Below, piece after piece: positions 19,066 to 28,625 of a stretch of DNA of 64,000 bases (positions are counted from its first letter, which is position 1; each line of letters opens with the position of its first letter). Origin of the DNA: Candidatus Bilamarchaeum dharawalense (GTDB lineage Archaea; Micrarchaeota; Micrarchaeia; Anstonellales; Bilamarchaeaceae); NCBI GenBank assembly GCA_902386555.1, contig CABMJJ010000009.1, positions 275,680 to 339,679 on the forward strand. Direction: 5' to 3'. The position numbers were made by a program, and so were the translations under genes. The notes under the pieces are model-generated. The model saw only the letters and a list, made by a program, of their open reading frames with translations. It was not told where the DNA came from and made no database searches.

Positions 19066-20166
19066 ATGGGGAAAATTAGATGTGCTGTTGTTGGAGTGGG
19101 AAACTGTTTTGCTGGTTTGGTCCAGGGAATTGAATATTACAAGAGACACCCGAACGAGGAGGTAACCGGTGTGATGTATGAAAAAATAGGCGGCTATACT
19201 GTTCATGATATCGAATTTGTTGCTTCATTTGATGTCGCTGAGAATAAGGTTGGAAAAACTCTCGCAAAGGCAGTTTATGAATATCCAAACAAGGTGAGAT
19301 GGACTGATTCGGTTAGTTGCTGTTCTGGTACGGTGAAAGAAAGTCCGATTCTGGATGGGGTAGGAATCTATGTCGAAAACATGATAAAGCCAATAAAACA
19401 AACGAAGACGGTAGAACAGTTGAAAAAAGAGGCTATAGAAGAAATAAAAAAATCAGGAGCCCGGATTATCCTGAATCATCTGCCGGTCGGCTCGCAGAAG
19501 GCAACGGAATTTTGGGCAGATATTGCGCTTGAAACTGGATGTGGAATGGTAAATGCCATGCCTGTCTTCATTGCAAGCGACGTGAAATGGGCACAGAGAT
19601 TTACGAAGAAAAACTTGCCCATTGTCGGGGACGATTATAAGGGAATGATTGGTGCCACCATAGTCCATAGAACCCTAGCAAAATTATGCGATTCTCGAGG
19701 TACAAAAATAGACAAAACATACCAGATTAACGTTGGTGGAAATACAGATTTCATAAATATGCTTGAAAGAGACCGATTACAAAGTAAAAAGATCAGTAAA
19801 ACCGAATCTGTTCAGTCACAGCTTTCAAAAAGGCTGCCCGATGACCAGATTTATGTAGGTCCTTCGGATTTCATACCTTTCTTGGGAAATACCAAACTTA
19901 TGTTCATGCGCATAGAGGGTAGGATGTGGGCTAACATACCCTATAATATGGAGGTTAGACTCGAAGTAGATGACAAAGCTAATTCCAGCGGGGTTTCTGC
20001 TGACGCACTAAGATATGCACAATTTGCATTGGATAAAAAAGTAGGCGGACCGTTAGTAGGGCCAAGCGCCTGGCTTATGAAGCACCCACTGAAACAGTTT
20101 AGTGATTCAAAAGCAAAGGAATTAGCGGAAAAATTTGCCGCGACTGGGATTAACGCAGAAGACTAG
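19066..20166 (+). CDS. myo-Inositol-1-phosphate synthase
   Basis: MGKIRCAVVGVGNCFAGLVQGIEYYK, NVGGNTDFINM, LEVDDKANSSGV; ATG at 19066. Confidence 0.85.
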   Translation: MGKIRCAVVGVGNCFAGLVQGIEYYKRHPNEEVTGVMYEKIGGYTVHDIEFVASFDVAENKVGKTLAKAVYEYPNKVRWTDSVSCCSGTVKESPILDGVGIYVENMIKPIKQTKTVEQLKKEAIEEIKKSGARIILNHLPVGSQKATEFWADIALETGCGMVNAMPVFIASDVKWAQRFTKKNLPIVGDDYKGMIGATIVHRTLAKLCDSRGTKIDKTYQINVGGNTDFINMLERDRLQSKKISKTESVQSQLSKRLPDDQIYVGPSDFIPFLGNTKLMFMRIEGRMWANIPYNMEVRLEVDDKANSSGVSADALRYAQFALDKKVGGPLVGPSAWLMKHPLKQFSDSKAKELAEKFAATGINAED

Positions 20167-21151
20167 TAGGGTTATGGCAATTTTTGTTAAGTATCTTAGA
20201 AGCTATAAGTAACATAGTCAACGGAATGCGCGATTCCCCACGACGCATATGCTCGAATTGACGTAACGTGTACTTTACTGGGGAATTTTGATTAAGTCGT
20301 AACACGGCTCGATTATCTGTACCAAATTTATTTTTTAGAGACGTAAGGAGGTGTGAACCATAGTTAACACGTCGAACCTGATTAATTCGATTAACTGCTA
20401 GATTAAGACGAAAATTTTTCTTTCGGCTCAAAAATCCTACGTATTTGTAAAAATTTAGAACCGAATTGTTGTTTGTAACAAAAAGCAATAACGTAAACTT
20501 ATCGGTTTTATGATGTCTTATGTGTAGCTTGCCTGCTTTCACACCGAAGTGAAGCAACAGGTTTTTGATTTGTAACATGAACATTACGCCATTGTGAATG
20601 TGATCCTTGCGTTTATTCATGCAATAGTTTAGCTCTATCGCACTCGGACGCCTAGAACGTAGTGAGACACATCCATCAAAATTAAACAAAATCCTGAGAA
20701 ACGCAGCTCGGATTTCAGGAGAACCGGAAACTATCCATTCGGGTATATAGTATTCAGTTTTTGTTTTATCACCACTAGGTACGCCAAGAAGGACAAACGA
20801 TTTTGCTAACATAGAAGACTGGATTAGTGCCTTGTAAGAATGTCTCTTAGAAAAACCAGTTTTTGATAAATACCGAACCACCTTACCTCGTATGCCAAAA
20901 AGACTATAGACTTTATCCAAAAACCACTCACATTCGCTCCTGGAATTTGAATAAAGGAGTAGTTTACTTAGTTTTGGAGCTCCATCTCTCCAAGAAAAAT
21001 CGATATGGCCATCAGTTATCAAAGCCGCAATAACTTCTGCTAGCTCTTTAGATGGAAAAATAGGGAACCAATTCTTGCAAGCAGCTAACTGTTTAGGTTT
21101 ATTATTGTATGCAGACGCAATCTGTTCGAATTTAAGTAACTCACCCCCCAT
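20150..21151 (-). CDS. Free-standing LAGLIDADG-type homing endonuclease-like protein
   Basis: Two LAGLIDADG-like helices: LAEVIAALITDGHIDF and IRAAFLRILFNFDGCVS; no host gene interrupted. Confidence 0.7.
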   Translation of the reverse strand: MGGELLKFEQIASAYNNKPKQLAACKNWFPIFPSKELAEVIAALITDGHIDFSWRDGAPKLSKLLLYSNSRSECEWFLDKVYSLFGIRGKVVRYLSKTGFSKRHSYKALIQSSMLAKSFVLLGVPSGDKTKTEYYIPEWIVSGSPEIRAAFLRILFNFDGCVSLRSRRPSAIELNYCMNKRKDHIHNGVMFMLQIKNLLLHFGVKAGKLHIRHHKTDKFTLLLFVTNNNSVLNFYKYVGFLSRKKNFRLNLAVNRINQVRRVNYGSHLLTSLKNKFGTDNRAVLRLNQNSPVKYTLRQFEHMRRGESRIPLTMLLIASKILNKNCHNPTSLLR

Positions 21152-21285
21152 AACAAAAAATCAATTTTGTTATTTATAAACAAAAGCAGACCTCATTTCC
21201 GCAGACGATGAAGCACAACGACTAGCATTGGAAGTCGTTAGGGGAAAATGATCTGATTTAAATAACAATTTTACTCATACCAAAC

Positions 21286-23016
21286 ATGCTTCTTTTTTCA
21301 AATGTGGCGTTTTTCTTTAAAGAAATAGAAAAGCGCAGCGGCAGGCTTGAGATGACCGACCAGCTTGCTAATTTGTTCAAACAAACAGATGTCAACGAAA
21401 TCGACAAGCTAGTCTATATCATTCAGGGCATTCTTGCCCCGCCCTATGAAGGCATTGACCTCGGCATGGGAGAAAGATTTGCACTTGCTGCCATAGCCGC
21501 AAGCTCAGGCTATCCATCAAATGAAGTAGAAAAAAATTATAAAAAAAGCGGAGATTTGGGTGACACGGCTGAAGAGCTTCTTGGAAAGAAAAAACAAACT
21601 GCGCTTTCCACAACCGAGATGGAAATCAGTTATTTGTTTGATGCGTTAATGAAAATAGCAAAGTCTTCTGGACCAGGAAGTCAGGATCAAAAAATAAAAA
21701 TACTCACCGAGCTTTTGAATAATTCCAGTGGATTGGAATCGCGATATGTTATTCGCTATGTCACTGGAAGTCTTAGACTGGGTGTAGGGGATCCAACTAT
21801 TCTGGATGCTCTATCAGTTGCTCATGTGGGAGATAAGTCACTTCGCGAGCCATTGGAACGTGCCTATAACACCTGTTCGGATTTGGGATACGTTGCTAAA
21901 GTTTTCTATACCAATCCAAAAAAAATTGAAAGTTTTGTTGTAACTCCGTTCAAACCACTTATGCCTGCTTTGGCAGAAAGAGAAAATGCTCCTGAAGCCA
22001 TAATAGAAAGACTGGGAAAATGCGGAATTGAAATGAAATACGATGGTTTTAGACTCCAGTGTCATAGGAAAGGAGATAGGGTTGAGCTTTATTCAAGAAA
22101 ACTGGAAAAGATGACTAACATGTTTCCAGATGTGGTAGAAGCCATTAGAGAACTTAAGGTGGCTGAGATAATTTTCGAGGGAGAGGCCCTTGCATTTGAT
22201 AGTAAAAAAGGAAGATATTTCCCATTCCAGCAGACCATGCATAGAAGAAGAAAACACGGAATTGAGGATGCGTCTAAAGAATTTCCGCTTAATGTTTTCG
22301 TTTTTGATGTTCTTTATATTGATGGCAGGGATATGACTGAACAGCCCTATGAAAAAAGAAGAGACATAATTGAGAAAACATTCAAAAATAAAATTCTCCA
22401 ACCAAGCCAGATGACCTTAGTAAGTAAGACCAATGAACTTGAAAAAATATTCCAAAATTCCATTTCCCAGGGACTGGAAGGAATAATGGCTAAGGATTTA
22501 ACTGCACCCTATACCGCAGGCAAGAGAAAATTTGCCTGGATCAAACTGAAAAAATCCTATGGAAAATCAGTGGATACCATTGACGCGGTAGTGGTTGGCT
22601 ACTATCTCGGTCAAGGAGCAAGAGCAGAATTTGAATTTGGCGGACTTTTGGTCGCGGTTTATAATCCAGATCGCGGAAAGTTTGAAACTGTAGCCAGGAT
22701 TGGGTCTGGATTTAGCGAAGATGAAATGAGAAATTTGCAGGAAATTCTAAATGATATAAAAACCAAGAAACCGCCAGTTAAGCTGGACTTTAGTGTTGAA
22801 AAACCAGATTTCTGGGTGACTCCCAAATATGTTGTGGAAGTTGCCTTTGATGATATCACCCAATCATCCATGCACACCTGTGGGGCTAAAGATGGAAAGG
22901 GGTATGCACTACGATTCCCAAGGCTAGTTAAATTAAGAGAGGACAAGGGAGTAGAAGAAATTACTACGACTGAAGAAGTTGTGAGGATGTATGAATTACA
23001 GCATTCACGAAAATAG
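21286..23016 (+). CDS. lig: ATP-dependent DNA ligase
   Basis: EMKYDGFRLQCHRKG (adenylation motif), EGEALAF, IMAKDLTAPYTAGKRKFAWIKLKKSY. Confidence 0.9.
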   Translation: MLLFSNVAFFFKEIEKRSGRLEMTDQLANLFKQTDVNEIDKLVYIIQGILAPPYEGIDLGMGERFALAAIAASSGYPSNEVEKNYKKSGDLGDTAEELLGKKKQTALSTTEMEISYLFDALMKIAKSSGPGSQDQKIKILTELLNNSSGLESRYVIRYVTGSLRLGVGDPTILDALSVAHVGDKSLREPLERAYNTCSDLGYVAKVFYTNPKKIESFVVTPFKPLMPALAERENAPEAIIERLGKCGIEMKYDGFRLQCHRKGDRVELYSRKLEKMTNMFPDVVEAIRELKVAEIIFEGEALAFDSKKGRYFPFQQTMHRRRKHGIEDASKEFPLNVFVFDVLYIDGRDMTEQPYEKRRDIIEKTFKNKILQPSQMTLVSKTNELEKIFQNSISQGLEGIMAKDLTAPYTAGKRKFAWIKLKKSYGKSVDTIDAVVVGYYLGQGARAEFEFGGLLVAVYNPDRGKFETVARIGSGFSEDEMRNLQEILNDIKTKKPPVKLDFSVEKPDFWVTPKYVVEVAFDDITQSSMHTCGAKDGKGYALRFPRLVKLREDKGVEEITTTEEVVRMYELQHSRK

Positions 23017-23046
23017 TGCCTCCAAACACAAATTTTTAATCCTCAC

Positions 23047-24522
23047 ATGATTATGCCTATCATGAAAGTCGAATTAAAAAAAGGGCATTTATCGGATTTC
23101 AAGGGTGGACTTCTTTGTGTTTTTCTCATGCAAAATGATGATCCACCCTGGGATGTTAAACCATTTTTGAAGGATGTGCCAGAGGAAAGATTCGAAGGGA
23201 AGCTTCTCCAAACCTATTCTACAGACACCATGGGCCAGGCAAAATTTGCAAAACTGCTTGTAGTTGGACTTGGTAAAAAAGAAGAATACAAAATTGATTT
23301 TCTAAGAAGGGTAGCTGGAACTGCGGTTAGATATGCTGCAGGCATAAAAGAAAAAGAATTGACAATCTATGTGCCAAGTAAATTTGTTGGGAAACCAGAA
23401 CTAAACAAAATGGCCCAGGCTGTGGTAGAAGGGGCAATACTTGCACAATACAAATTCACTCAATATAAAACCAAAAAAGATGACCTCTTTGTTGTTGAAA
23501 AACTCCATATCCTAAGCAAGGAAGAGATTGGCGAAGGCGTAAAACGCGGGATTATCTATGCCGAAGCCCAGAATTATGCAAGAGAGTTGGATGAACAACC
23601 AGCAAACGTTGCAAGTCCAAAATGGGTGGTGGAGGAAGCAAGAAAACTAGCCAAGAAATATGGTCTGCATATCACTGTTTATGACAAAAATGAAATGAAG
23701 AAAAAAGGGATGAATGCAATTCTTGCGGTTGCCCAGGGCAGTGCCCAGGACCCACATCTTGTGAGAGTAGAATACAACAAAGGAAAACATCCGACCTACT
23801 GTGTAATTGGTAAGGGCGTGGTATTTGACAGCGGCGGCATCAACATCAAGCCATCGCCAGGAATGCACGAAATGAAATATGACAAAACCGGAGCCATGAA
23901 TGTTCTCGGAGTGATGAAGGCAGTAGCAGAACTAAAACTTCCAATTCACGTTGTTGGGTTTATGCCAATGGTTGAAAATATGCCATCCGGCAGCGCTCAG
24001 AGACCAGGGGATATCGTAAAGGCGTATAATGGAAAGACCATTGAGGTGCTCAATACAGACGCAGAAGGAAGGCTTATTTTAGCTGACACACTTACTTTTG
24101 CCACTGAAGAAAAACCAGCTTATATGATCGATATGGCAACGCTTACTGGAGCAATGGTAGTTGCACTTGGAAGGCATGCCATAGGGGTTTTCTCCAATGA
24201 TGACACTCTTGCAAAGACAATCGAGGATGCAGGAACCGATGCTCACGAACGGGTGTGGAGGATGCCTGTTTGGCCTGAGTATACTGAGATGATGAAATCG
24301 GATTTTGCAGATATAAAAAATATTTCAGATACTGGTGAAGCCGGATCCATTACCGCAGCTGCCTTTTTGCAGGAATTTGTAGGGGAAACAAAATGGGCAC
24401 ATTTGGATATAGCTGCTGTAGATATGGTCAAAACCCCCCACCCCTATCTTGACAAGGGAGCAACTGGGATTGGTGTGAGATTGGTTACAGAAACGCTGGT
24501 TAAATTAGCAAAGAAAAAATGA
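23047..24522 (+). CDS. pepA: Leucyl aminopeptidase (M17)
   Basis: NTDAEGRLILADTL, GVVFDSGGINIKP, DMATLTGAMVVALG. Confidence 0.9.
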   Translation: MIMPIMKVELKKGHLSDFKGGLLCVFLMQNDDPPWDVKPFLKDVPEERFEGKLLQTYSTDTMGQAKFAKLLVVGLGKKEEYKIDFLRRVAGTAVRYAAGIKEKELTIYVPSKFVGKPELNKMAQAVVEGAILAQYKFTQYKTKKDDLFVVEKLHILSKEEIGEGVKRGIIYAEAQNYARELDEQPANVASPKWVVEEARKLAKKYGLHITVYDKNEMKKKGMNAILAVAQGSAQDPHLVRVEYNKGKHPTYCVIGKGVVFDSGGINIKPSPGMHEMKYDKTGAMNVLGVMKAVAELKLPIHVVGFMPMVENMPSGSAQRPGDIVKAYNGKTIEVLNTDAEGRLILADTLTFATEEKPAYMIDMATLTGAMVVALGRHAIGVFSNDDTLAKTIEDAGTDAHERVWRMPVWPEYTEMMKSDFADIKNISDTGEAGSITAAAFLQEFVGETKWAHLDIAAVDMVKTPHPYLDKGATGIGVRLVTETLVKLAKKK

Positions 24523-25461
24523 TTAATGGTAGTCCTGGTTGCTTCTCCTAGGCATTTTAGTGTAGAATACCAAGTTTGCAACTCCGGATATGTACAGGAA
24601 ATCAGAGATTACTGCAGCTGACTCCATACCAAGATTAGCCAATACAACGTTAGCAAGTGTAGCTGTAGTGCCTATGCCTGATATTCTGTGCAAGTTTTGG
24701 TTGTTCTTGTGGAAAATCGTCAATGCACTTTCAAGTAAGAGTGGAACTGCTACGAGAACTGAATCCGTAAGAGTAAATAGCAATCCTGCCGCAGTTAGCT
24801 TCAATCCGGTTGCAACCAGCCTTCCGATTTTCTCCCCATGAACTTTTGGGAATGTTTTTTCATCGTATTTTATATCCCTTAGATCGCCGACGAGATTTCT
24901 TGATGCCGTCACAAGACCGATCACAAGACCTATTGCAAGGTGCTTGGGGGTTAATGAAGTGGAATAGAACAGCTGTGAAAAGAAATAGCAGGCGCTCTGC
25001 CCGATTCCTCTTACCAAAAAACTTGCTTGGCTTAGAAAATCACTTGATCCTTCTTTTTTTGAGTATAAAACGCTAGTTAGGTAATGGATTCCGGTCATAA
25101 CCAGAGTTGCTGGATTTATTATGGCACCAACCATACCCACAACCGCAAAAGTAACATCTGCCACTTTCCTGCTTATGCTCGGACGGTTATCGTGTTTGTG
25201 TTCGGATTCCAAAGTCCAATTCAACGCAGCCCACAAACCAAACAGTGAGAGTAGGTTTAATACGTCGGTAGGGGTTGGGTTCAGTGACGCTGACACTGTA
25301 GTTTTTGAGACAACCGTGGTCAGCGGGTAATCGCCAAAAGTAGAGTATGGTCTTGTCATTAGGAAGTAATTTTCTGCTTTCCCTTTTGCGTTTTTCCAGA
25401 AGCCAGTCGGGGGCGATGAGTCGAAATTGCCCTTGGGGGGGTGTAATTGTTTCATGGTCAA
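24523..25461 (-). CDS. Multi-pass membrane protein, UbiA prenyltransferase-like (possibly degenerate)
   Basis: Several hydrophobic segments and NLVGDLRDIKYDEKTFPKVHGEK resembling the second Asp-rich UbiA motif. Confidence 0.45.
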   Translation of the reverse strand: MTMKQLHPPKGNFDSSPPTGFWKNAKGKAENYFLMTRPYSTFGDYPLTTVVSKTTVSASLNPTPTDVLNLLSLFGLWAALNWTLESEHKHDNRPSISRKVADVTFAVVGMVGAIINPATLVMTGIHYLTSVLYSKKEGSSDFLSQASFLVRGIGQSACYFFSQLFYSTSLTPKHLAIGLVIGLVTASRNLVGDLRDIKYDEKTFPKVHGEKIGRLVATGLKLTAAGLLFTLTDSVLVAVPLLLESALTIFHKNNQNLHRISGIGTTATLANVVLANLGMESAAVISDFLYISGVANLVFYTKMPRRSNQDYH

Positions 25462-26087
25462 CCCCCGGTGATGACTTTTCCCATCTTATCTATACTGTGG
25501 AGCAGGTGTATCTTCATTGGTATCTCCCCAGCATCTACTATGGGAAAAATACCGCAGGTTGGAGGCGATGCGATCGATTCCCGCATAACATCTGCTGCTT
25601 CGGCAGAGGCGAACAACAATGAGATATTCCGCAATAGCATCCAATCTTCTTTATGGTACTCCGCTGCTTCCCTAGTCGGTAGATGAAGAAGGGTCAATTT
25701 CCCTAGTCCTGCTGCCAAACCAATTTCCCAACTGGTATCCTTTCCAAATCCGCCAACAGCAAATACAATATCGGCTATCCGTATTGCCAATTCATCAACT
25801 ATTGCCATTTCCCAGCCAATACTATTGCCTTTTAACACGCCGAACGGATTGTCTCGTTGTGGAAGAAACACTGCAAATCCAGATTCCTCAAGTAGGTCTA
25901 CGATTCTGGAATTGTTTTTTCGCATTTCCTCGTCTTTGTCATTGGTATAACCGTAAATGTGAGCTGCCAGGTAGATTAATGGTTTTTTACCGTCTTTTTC
26001 CCATTTATCCTTCCATGCAGCAAATTTGTTTTTTGCCTCTTGACCTAAAAGGTTTTCCGGGTTTTTGTATCTTAGTGTGGTTGTCAT
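25458..26087 (-). CDS. Nucleoside 2-deoxyribosyltransferase-like protein
   Basis: LIYLAAHIYG...LLEESGFAVFLPQRD...ADIVFAVGGFGKDTSWEIGLAAGLGK. Confidence 0.6.
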   Translation of the reverse strand: MTTTLRYKNPENLLGQEAKNKFAAWKDKWEKDGKKPLIYLAAHIYGYTNDKDEEMRKNNSRIVDLLEESGFAVFLPQRDNPFGVLKGNSIGWEMAIVDELAIRIADIVFAVGGFGKDTSWEIGLAAGLGKLTLLHLPTREAAEYHKEDWMLLRNISLLFASAEAADVMRESIASPPTCGIFPIVDAGEIPMKIHLLHSIDKMGKVITGG

Positions 26088-26107
26088 AGTTGTTTTGTGG
26101 TTTTACT

Positions 26108-26130
26108 TATATATTAAATATAACAGACAA
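26108..26130 (+). promoter_or_regulatory. Putative TATA-rich promoter region upstream of the Lrp/AsnC gene
   Basis: ttatatattaaatataac about 50-75 nt before ATG 26183. Confidence 0.35.
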
Positions 26131-26182
26131 AAATTGCACAAAAAAGGATTTTTTTATAAATATTTAGGATTATGAGTAATTT

Positions 26183-27148
26183 ATGAAGGAATTGGATCTG
26201 CTTGACAGGCGTATAATGTATGAGTTAGACACCAATGCCAGGACACCGGCTTCAGAAATAGCAAAAAAATTAAAAAAAAGCAAGGAAACGATTAATTTTC
26301 GAATAAATCGACTGATTGATGGTAGATACATCCGCTACTTTTATACTGTTTACAATACCTCCAAGCTAGGCTGGTACCACCATAAGGTATATGTGAAATT
26401 CAAGAATATAACCCCGGAGAAAGAAAAGGAACTGTTCGAATATTTACTGGCCCAGCCCTTTCTCTCCTATCTGGCCAGCGTAGAAGGATACTACGACTGT
26501 ATTTTTCTAGTTATGGCCAGAGACTCCCAGGACATGGTTAATTTCCTCCATCCATTTGTTTCAAAATTCGGGGATTATATTCAACAGAAGGACTTGGTAA
26601 TTTTTTTAACAACCCATCGCCTGAACAACCGGTTCCTCTACCCTGGGGAACGGGCAGATTACTGCTATCAAGTTCCTTTGGGACATTATAAACTAGACGA
26701 AACAGACCAAAAGATTTTAGCCATACTTTCAGACAACGCTAGGTTTCCGCTAACACAAATTGCAAAAAAACTAAAACTTGATCCGAAAACGGTCAAATAC
26801 CGAATGAAAAAATTAGAAAAAGACAACATAATACTGGGATATGTCTCAGCTCCAGATTTCAACAAGCTTGGATTGCAGTTTGTACAGATTAACATGACAT
26901 TTAAGGACCCGACCATAACTCAATCAGTAATAGAATATTTCAATTCCACCAATGGCTGTTTGTTTGCAATTGAACTCCTTGGGAAATATGATTTGCTTGT
27001 CGAGCTCCATGTGAAGAACAATGATGAACTCAGATCGATAGTAGATGGATTTCGCAAGAAATTTGTTACGCAGGTTAACGATTATGATGTCCACACCATA
27101 AACAAGGAGTATACCATGGTCTGGGGACCGTTCTCAGAGAAAAGATGA
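26183..27148 (+). CDS. Tandem (double) Lrp/AsnC-family transcriptional regulator
   Basis: LLDRRIMYELDTNARTPASEIAKKLKKSKETINFRINRL and DETDQKILAILSDNARFPLTQIAKKLKLDPKTVKYRMKKLE. Confidence 0.85.
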   Translation: MKELDLLDRRIMYELDTNARTPASEIAKKLKKSKETINFRINRLIDGRYIRYFYTVYNTSKLGWYHHKVYVKFKNITPEKEKELFEYLLAQPFLSYLASVEGYYDCIFLVMARDSQDMVNFLHPFVSKFGDYIQQKDLVIFLTTHRLNNRFLYPGERADYCYQVPLGHYKLDETDQKILAILSDNARFPLTQIAKKLKLDPKTVKYRMKKLEKDNIILGYVSAPDFNKLGLQFVQINMTFKDPTITQSVIEYFNSTNGCLFAIELLGKYDLLVELHVKNNDELRSIVDGFRKKFVTQVNDYDVHTINKEYTMVWGPFSEKR

Positions 27149-27478
27149 CTATCTTTTAGCAGTAACTTTCTCAACAGCCAGATCCTCTGCCAATTCATGG
27201 ATTAGTTTGTTATCCAGAACGATTAATTCCTGAACTATTGGGTTGGTAATATTTAATTTGAATAATTTTGCACGACCAAGTTGTCGCGTTGGTTTGACAA
27301 TGCCGATTTTTACAAGATCTGGAAAGAAAGTGTGGATGGTACTCCATGCCACGCCAGAATTCTCAGCAATCTCGGTAAGTGGATAATCAAATTCCCTATA
27401 GGTTATGAAAAAATCTATGACTCTCACAAGAGGGTAGTCGCCAAATAATTTTACAAATGAGGATTTTTCTTCTTGCAT
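27149..27478 (-). CDS. Winged-helix transcriptional regulator
   Basis: PLTEIAENSGVAWSTIHTFFPDLVKIGIVKPTRQLGRAKLFKLN; start refined to MQEEKSS to avoid overlap with divergent ORF. Confidence 0.6.
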   Translation of the reverse strand: MQEEKSSFVKLFGDYPLVRVIDFFITYREFDYPLTEIAENSGVAWSTIHTFFPDLVKIGIVKPTRQLGRAKLFKLNITNPIVQELIVLDNKLIHELAEDLAVEKVTAKR

Positions 27479-27549
27479 AAATTTATTGTGGGTAGTAATG
27501 TTTTTAAATTTGAGCTTGTAATTTAAATTTGCGAACATTGGGGGATTGA

Positions 27550-27822
27550 ATGAACGACGTAAGGACAGCAGTACTGAGAAAACTTGCCAAACATGGATAT
27601 TGGGGTAATCGACATACGGCATTCGAGAATCTCCATAAAGGATTTCCTAGTCATTTTGGCAACGAGGTCAAAAAAACTGCAACGAAGCTTATTAAGGAAA
27701 ATTTTTTAATACCAAAACCAACTTCCTATGGGTTACATGTTTCGTTAAATCCAAGAATGAAGGAGATTATAGAAAAAATAATAGGTACTGCCGAGGGGCA
27801 GAATTCTGAAACTAAGAAATAA
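27550..27822 (+). CDS. Small HTH-like hypothetical protein
   Basis: ORF of 90 aa with KKTATKLIKENFLIPKPTSYGLHVSLNP (wHTH-like). Confidence 0.5.
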   Translation: MNDVRTAVLRKLAKHGYWGNRHTAFENLHKGFPSHFGNEVKKTATKLIKENFLIPKPTSYGLHVSLNPRMKEIIEKIIGTAEGQNSETKK

Positions 27823-27866
27823 AAATACAACCAGCTAAGATAGGTTTACAAAAAATAAGGTAGTGA

Positions 27867-28277
27867 GTGATAGGTATGGTCAAATACGCATTCAACGAAT
27901 TCGCCATAGAATGGCTTAAAGAACACAAATTTACAGAAGAAGAGATAGATGATATTCAAAGCATCATGAATAAGTTAGAGGTACAGAAAAACAATGATGA
28001 AACCATTCAAAGACTCCTAAAGAATGCGATTCCTAAAGTTGATGCCATAGTTACACTCCTGGCTTCCATTACTGATGTAAATGGCAAACCAATATGTTTT
28101 GAAGATAATGGACTAATTGACATACCAGATGAGGCCAGAGAATATTTTGAGCATGATCTTGAATTTGAAGAGCTGGATATTTTTGTAGATAAGATCAAAA
28201 AAGTCAAGTTTGCAAGACGATTTTCCTACCCAAAAAGGAGAAGCGAGAAAAAAGGGGATAGACACTCAACTGTCTAA
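27867..28277 (+). CDS. Hypothetical protein
   Basis: 136-aa ORF, plausible codon usage, acidic N-terminal part and basic tail. Confidence 0.5.
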   Translation: MIGMVKYAFNEFAIEWLKEHKFTEEEIDDIQSIMNKLEVQKNNDETIQRLLKNAIPKVDAIVTLLASITDVNGKPICFEDNGLIDIPDEAREYFEHDLEFEELDIFVDKIKKVKFARRFSYPKRRSEKKGDRHSTV

Positions 28278-28619
28278 TCATCGGATGACTGAAAATTCTT
28301 TGGAGTTATTTTTTGGTTCAACCCAAGCAAATTCCAATTCTTTTACATGTGCATTTTCTGGACCATGATAGCACCATTCAAGCAATTTTTCAAGACTCGA
28401 CCTGCTTCCTTCGGCCAAAATTTCCACAGAACCATCTTTTTTGTTTGTTACCCAACCAACCAGATTGAGCTTGGATGCCATAGCCTGAGTATTTGCACGG
28501 AAGAAAACACCCTGAACAGCACCAAAAACTTGAATATGGATCGCAAAGACCATGGTTGAGATAAGGACGAAAAGTAATAAATAGCAAATAACCATACCTT
28601 TAAAACCATTTCCTGACAC
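28278..28619 (-). CDS. Acylphosphatase
   Basis: IHIQVFGAVQGVFFRANTQAMASKLNLVGWVTNKKDGSVEILAEG. Confidence 0.85.
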   Translation of the reverse strand: MSGNGFKGMVICYLLLFVLISTMVFAIHIQVFGAVQGVFFRANTQAMASKLNLVGWVTNKKDGSVEILAEGSRSSLEKLLEWCYHGPENAHVKELEFAWVEPKNNSKEFSVIR

Positions 28620-28625
28620 AATAAC

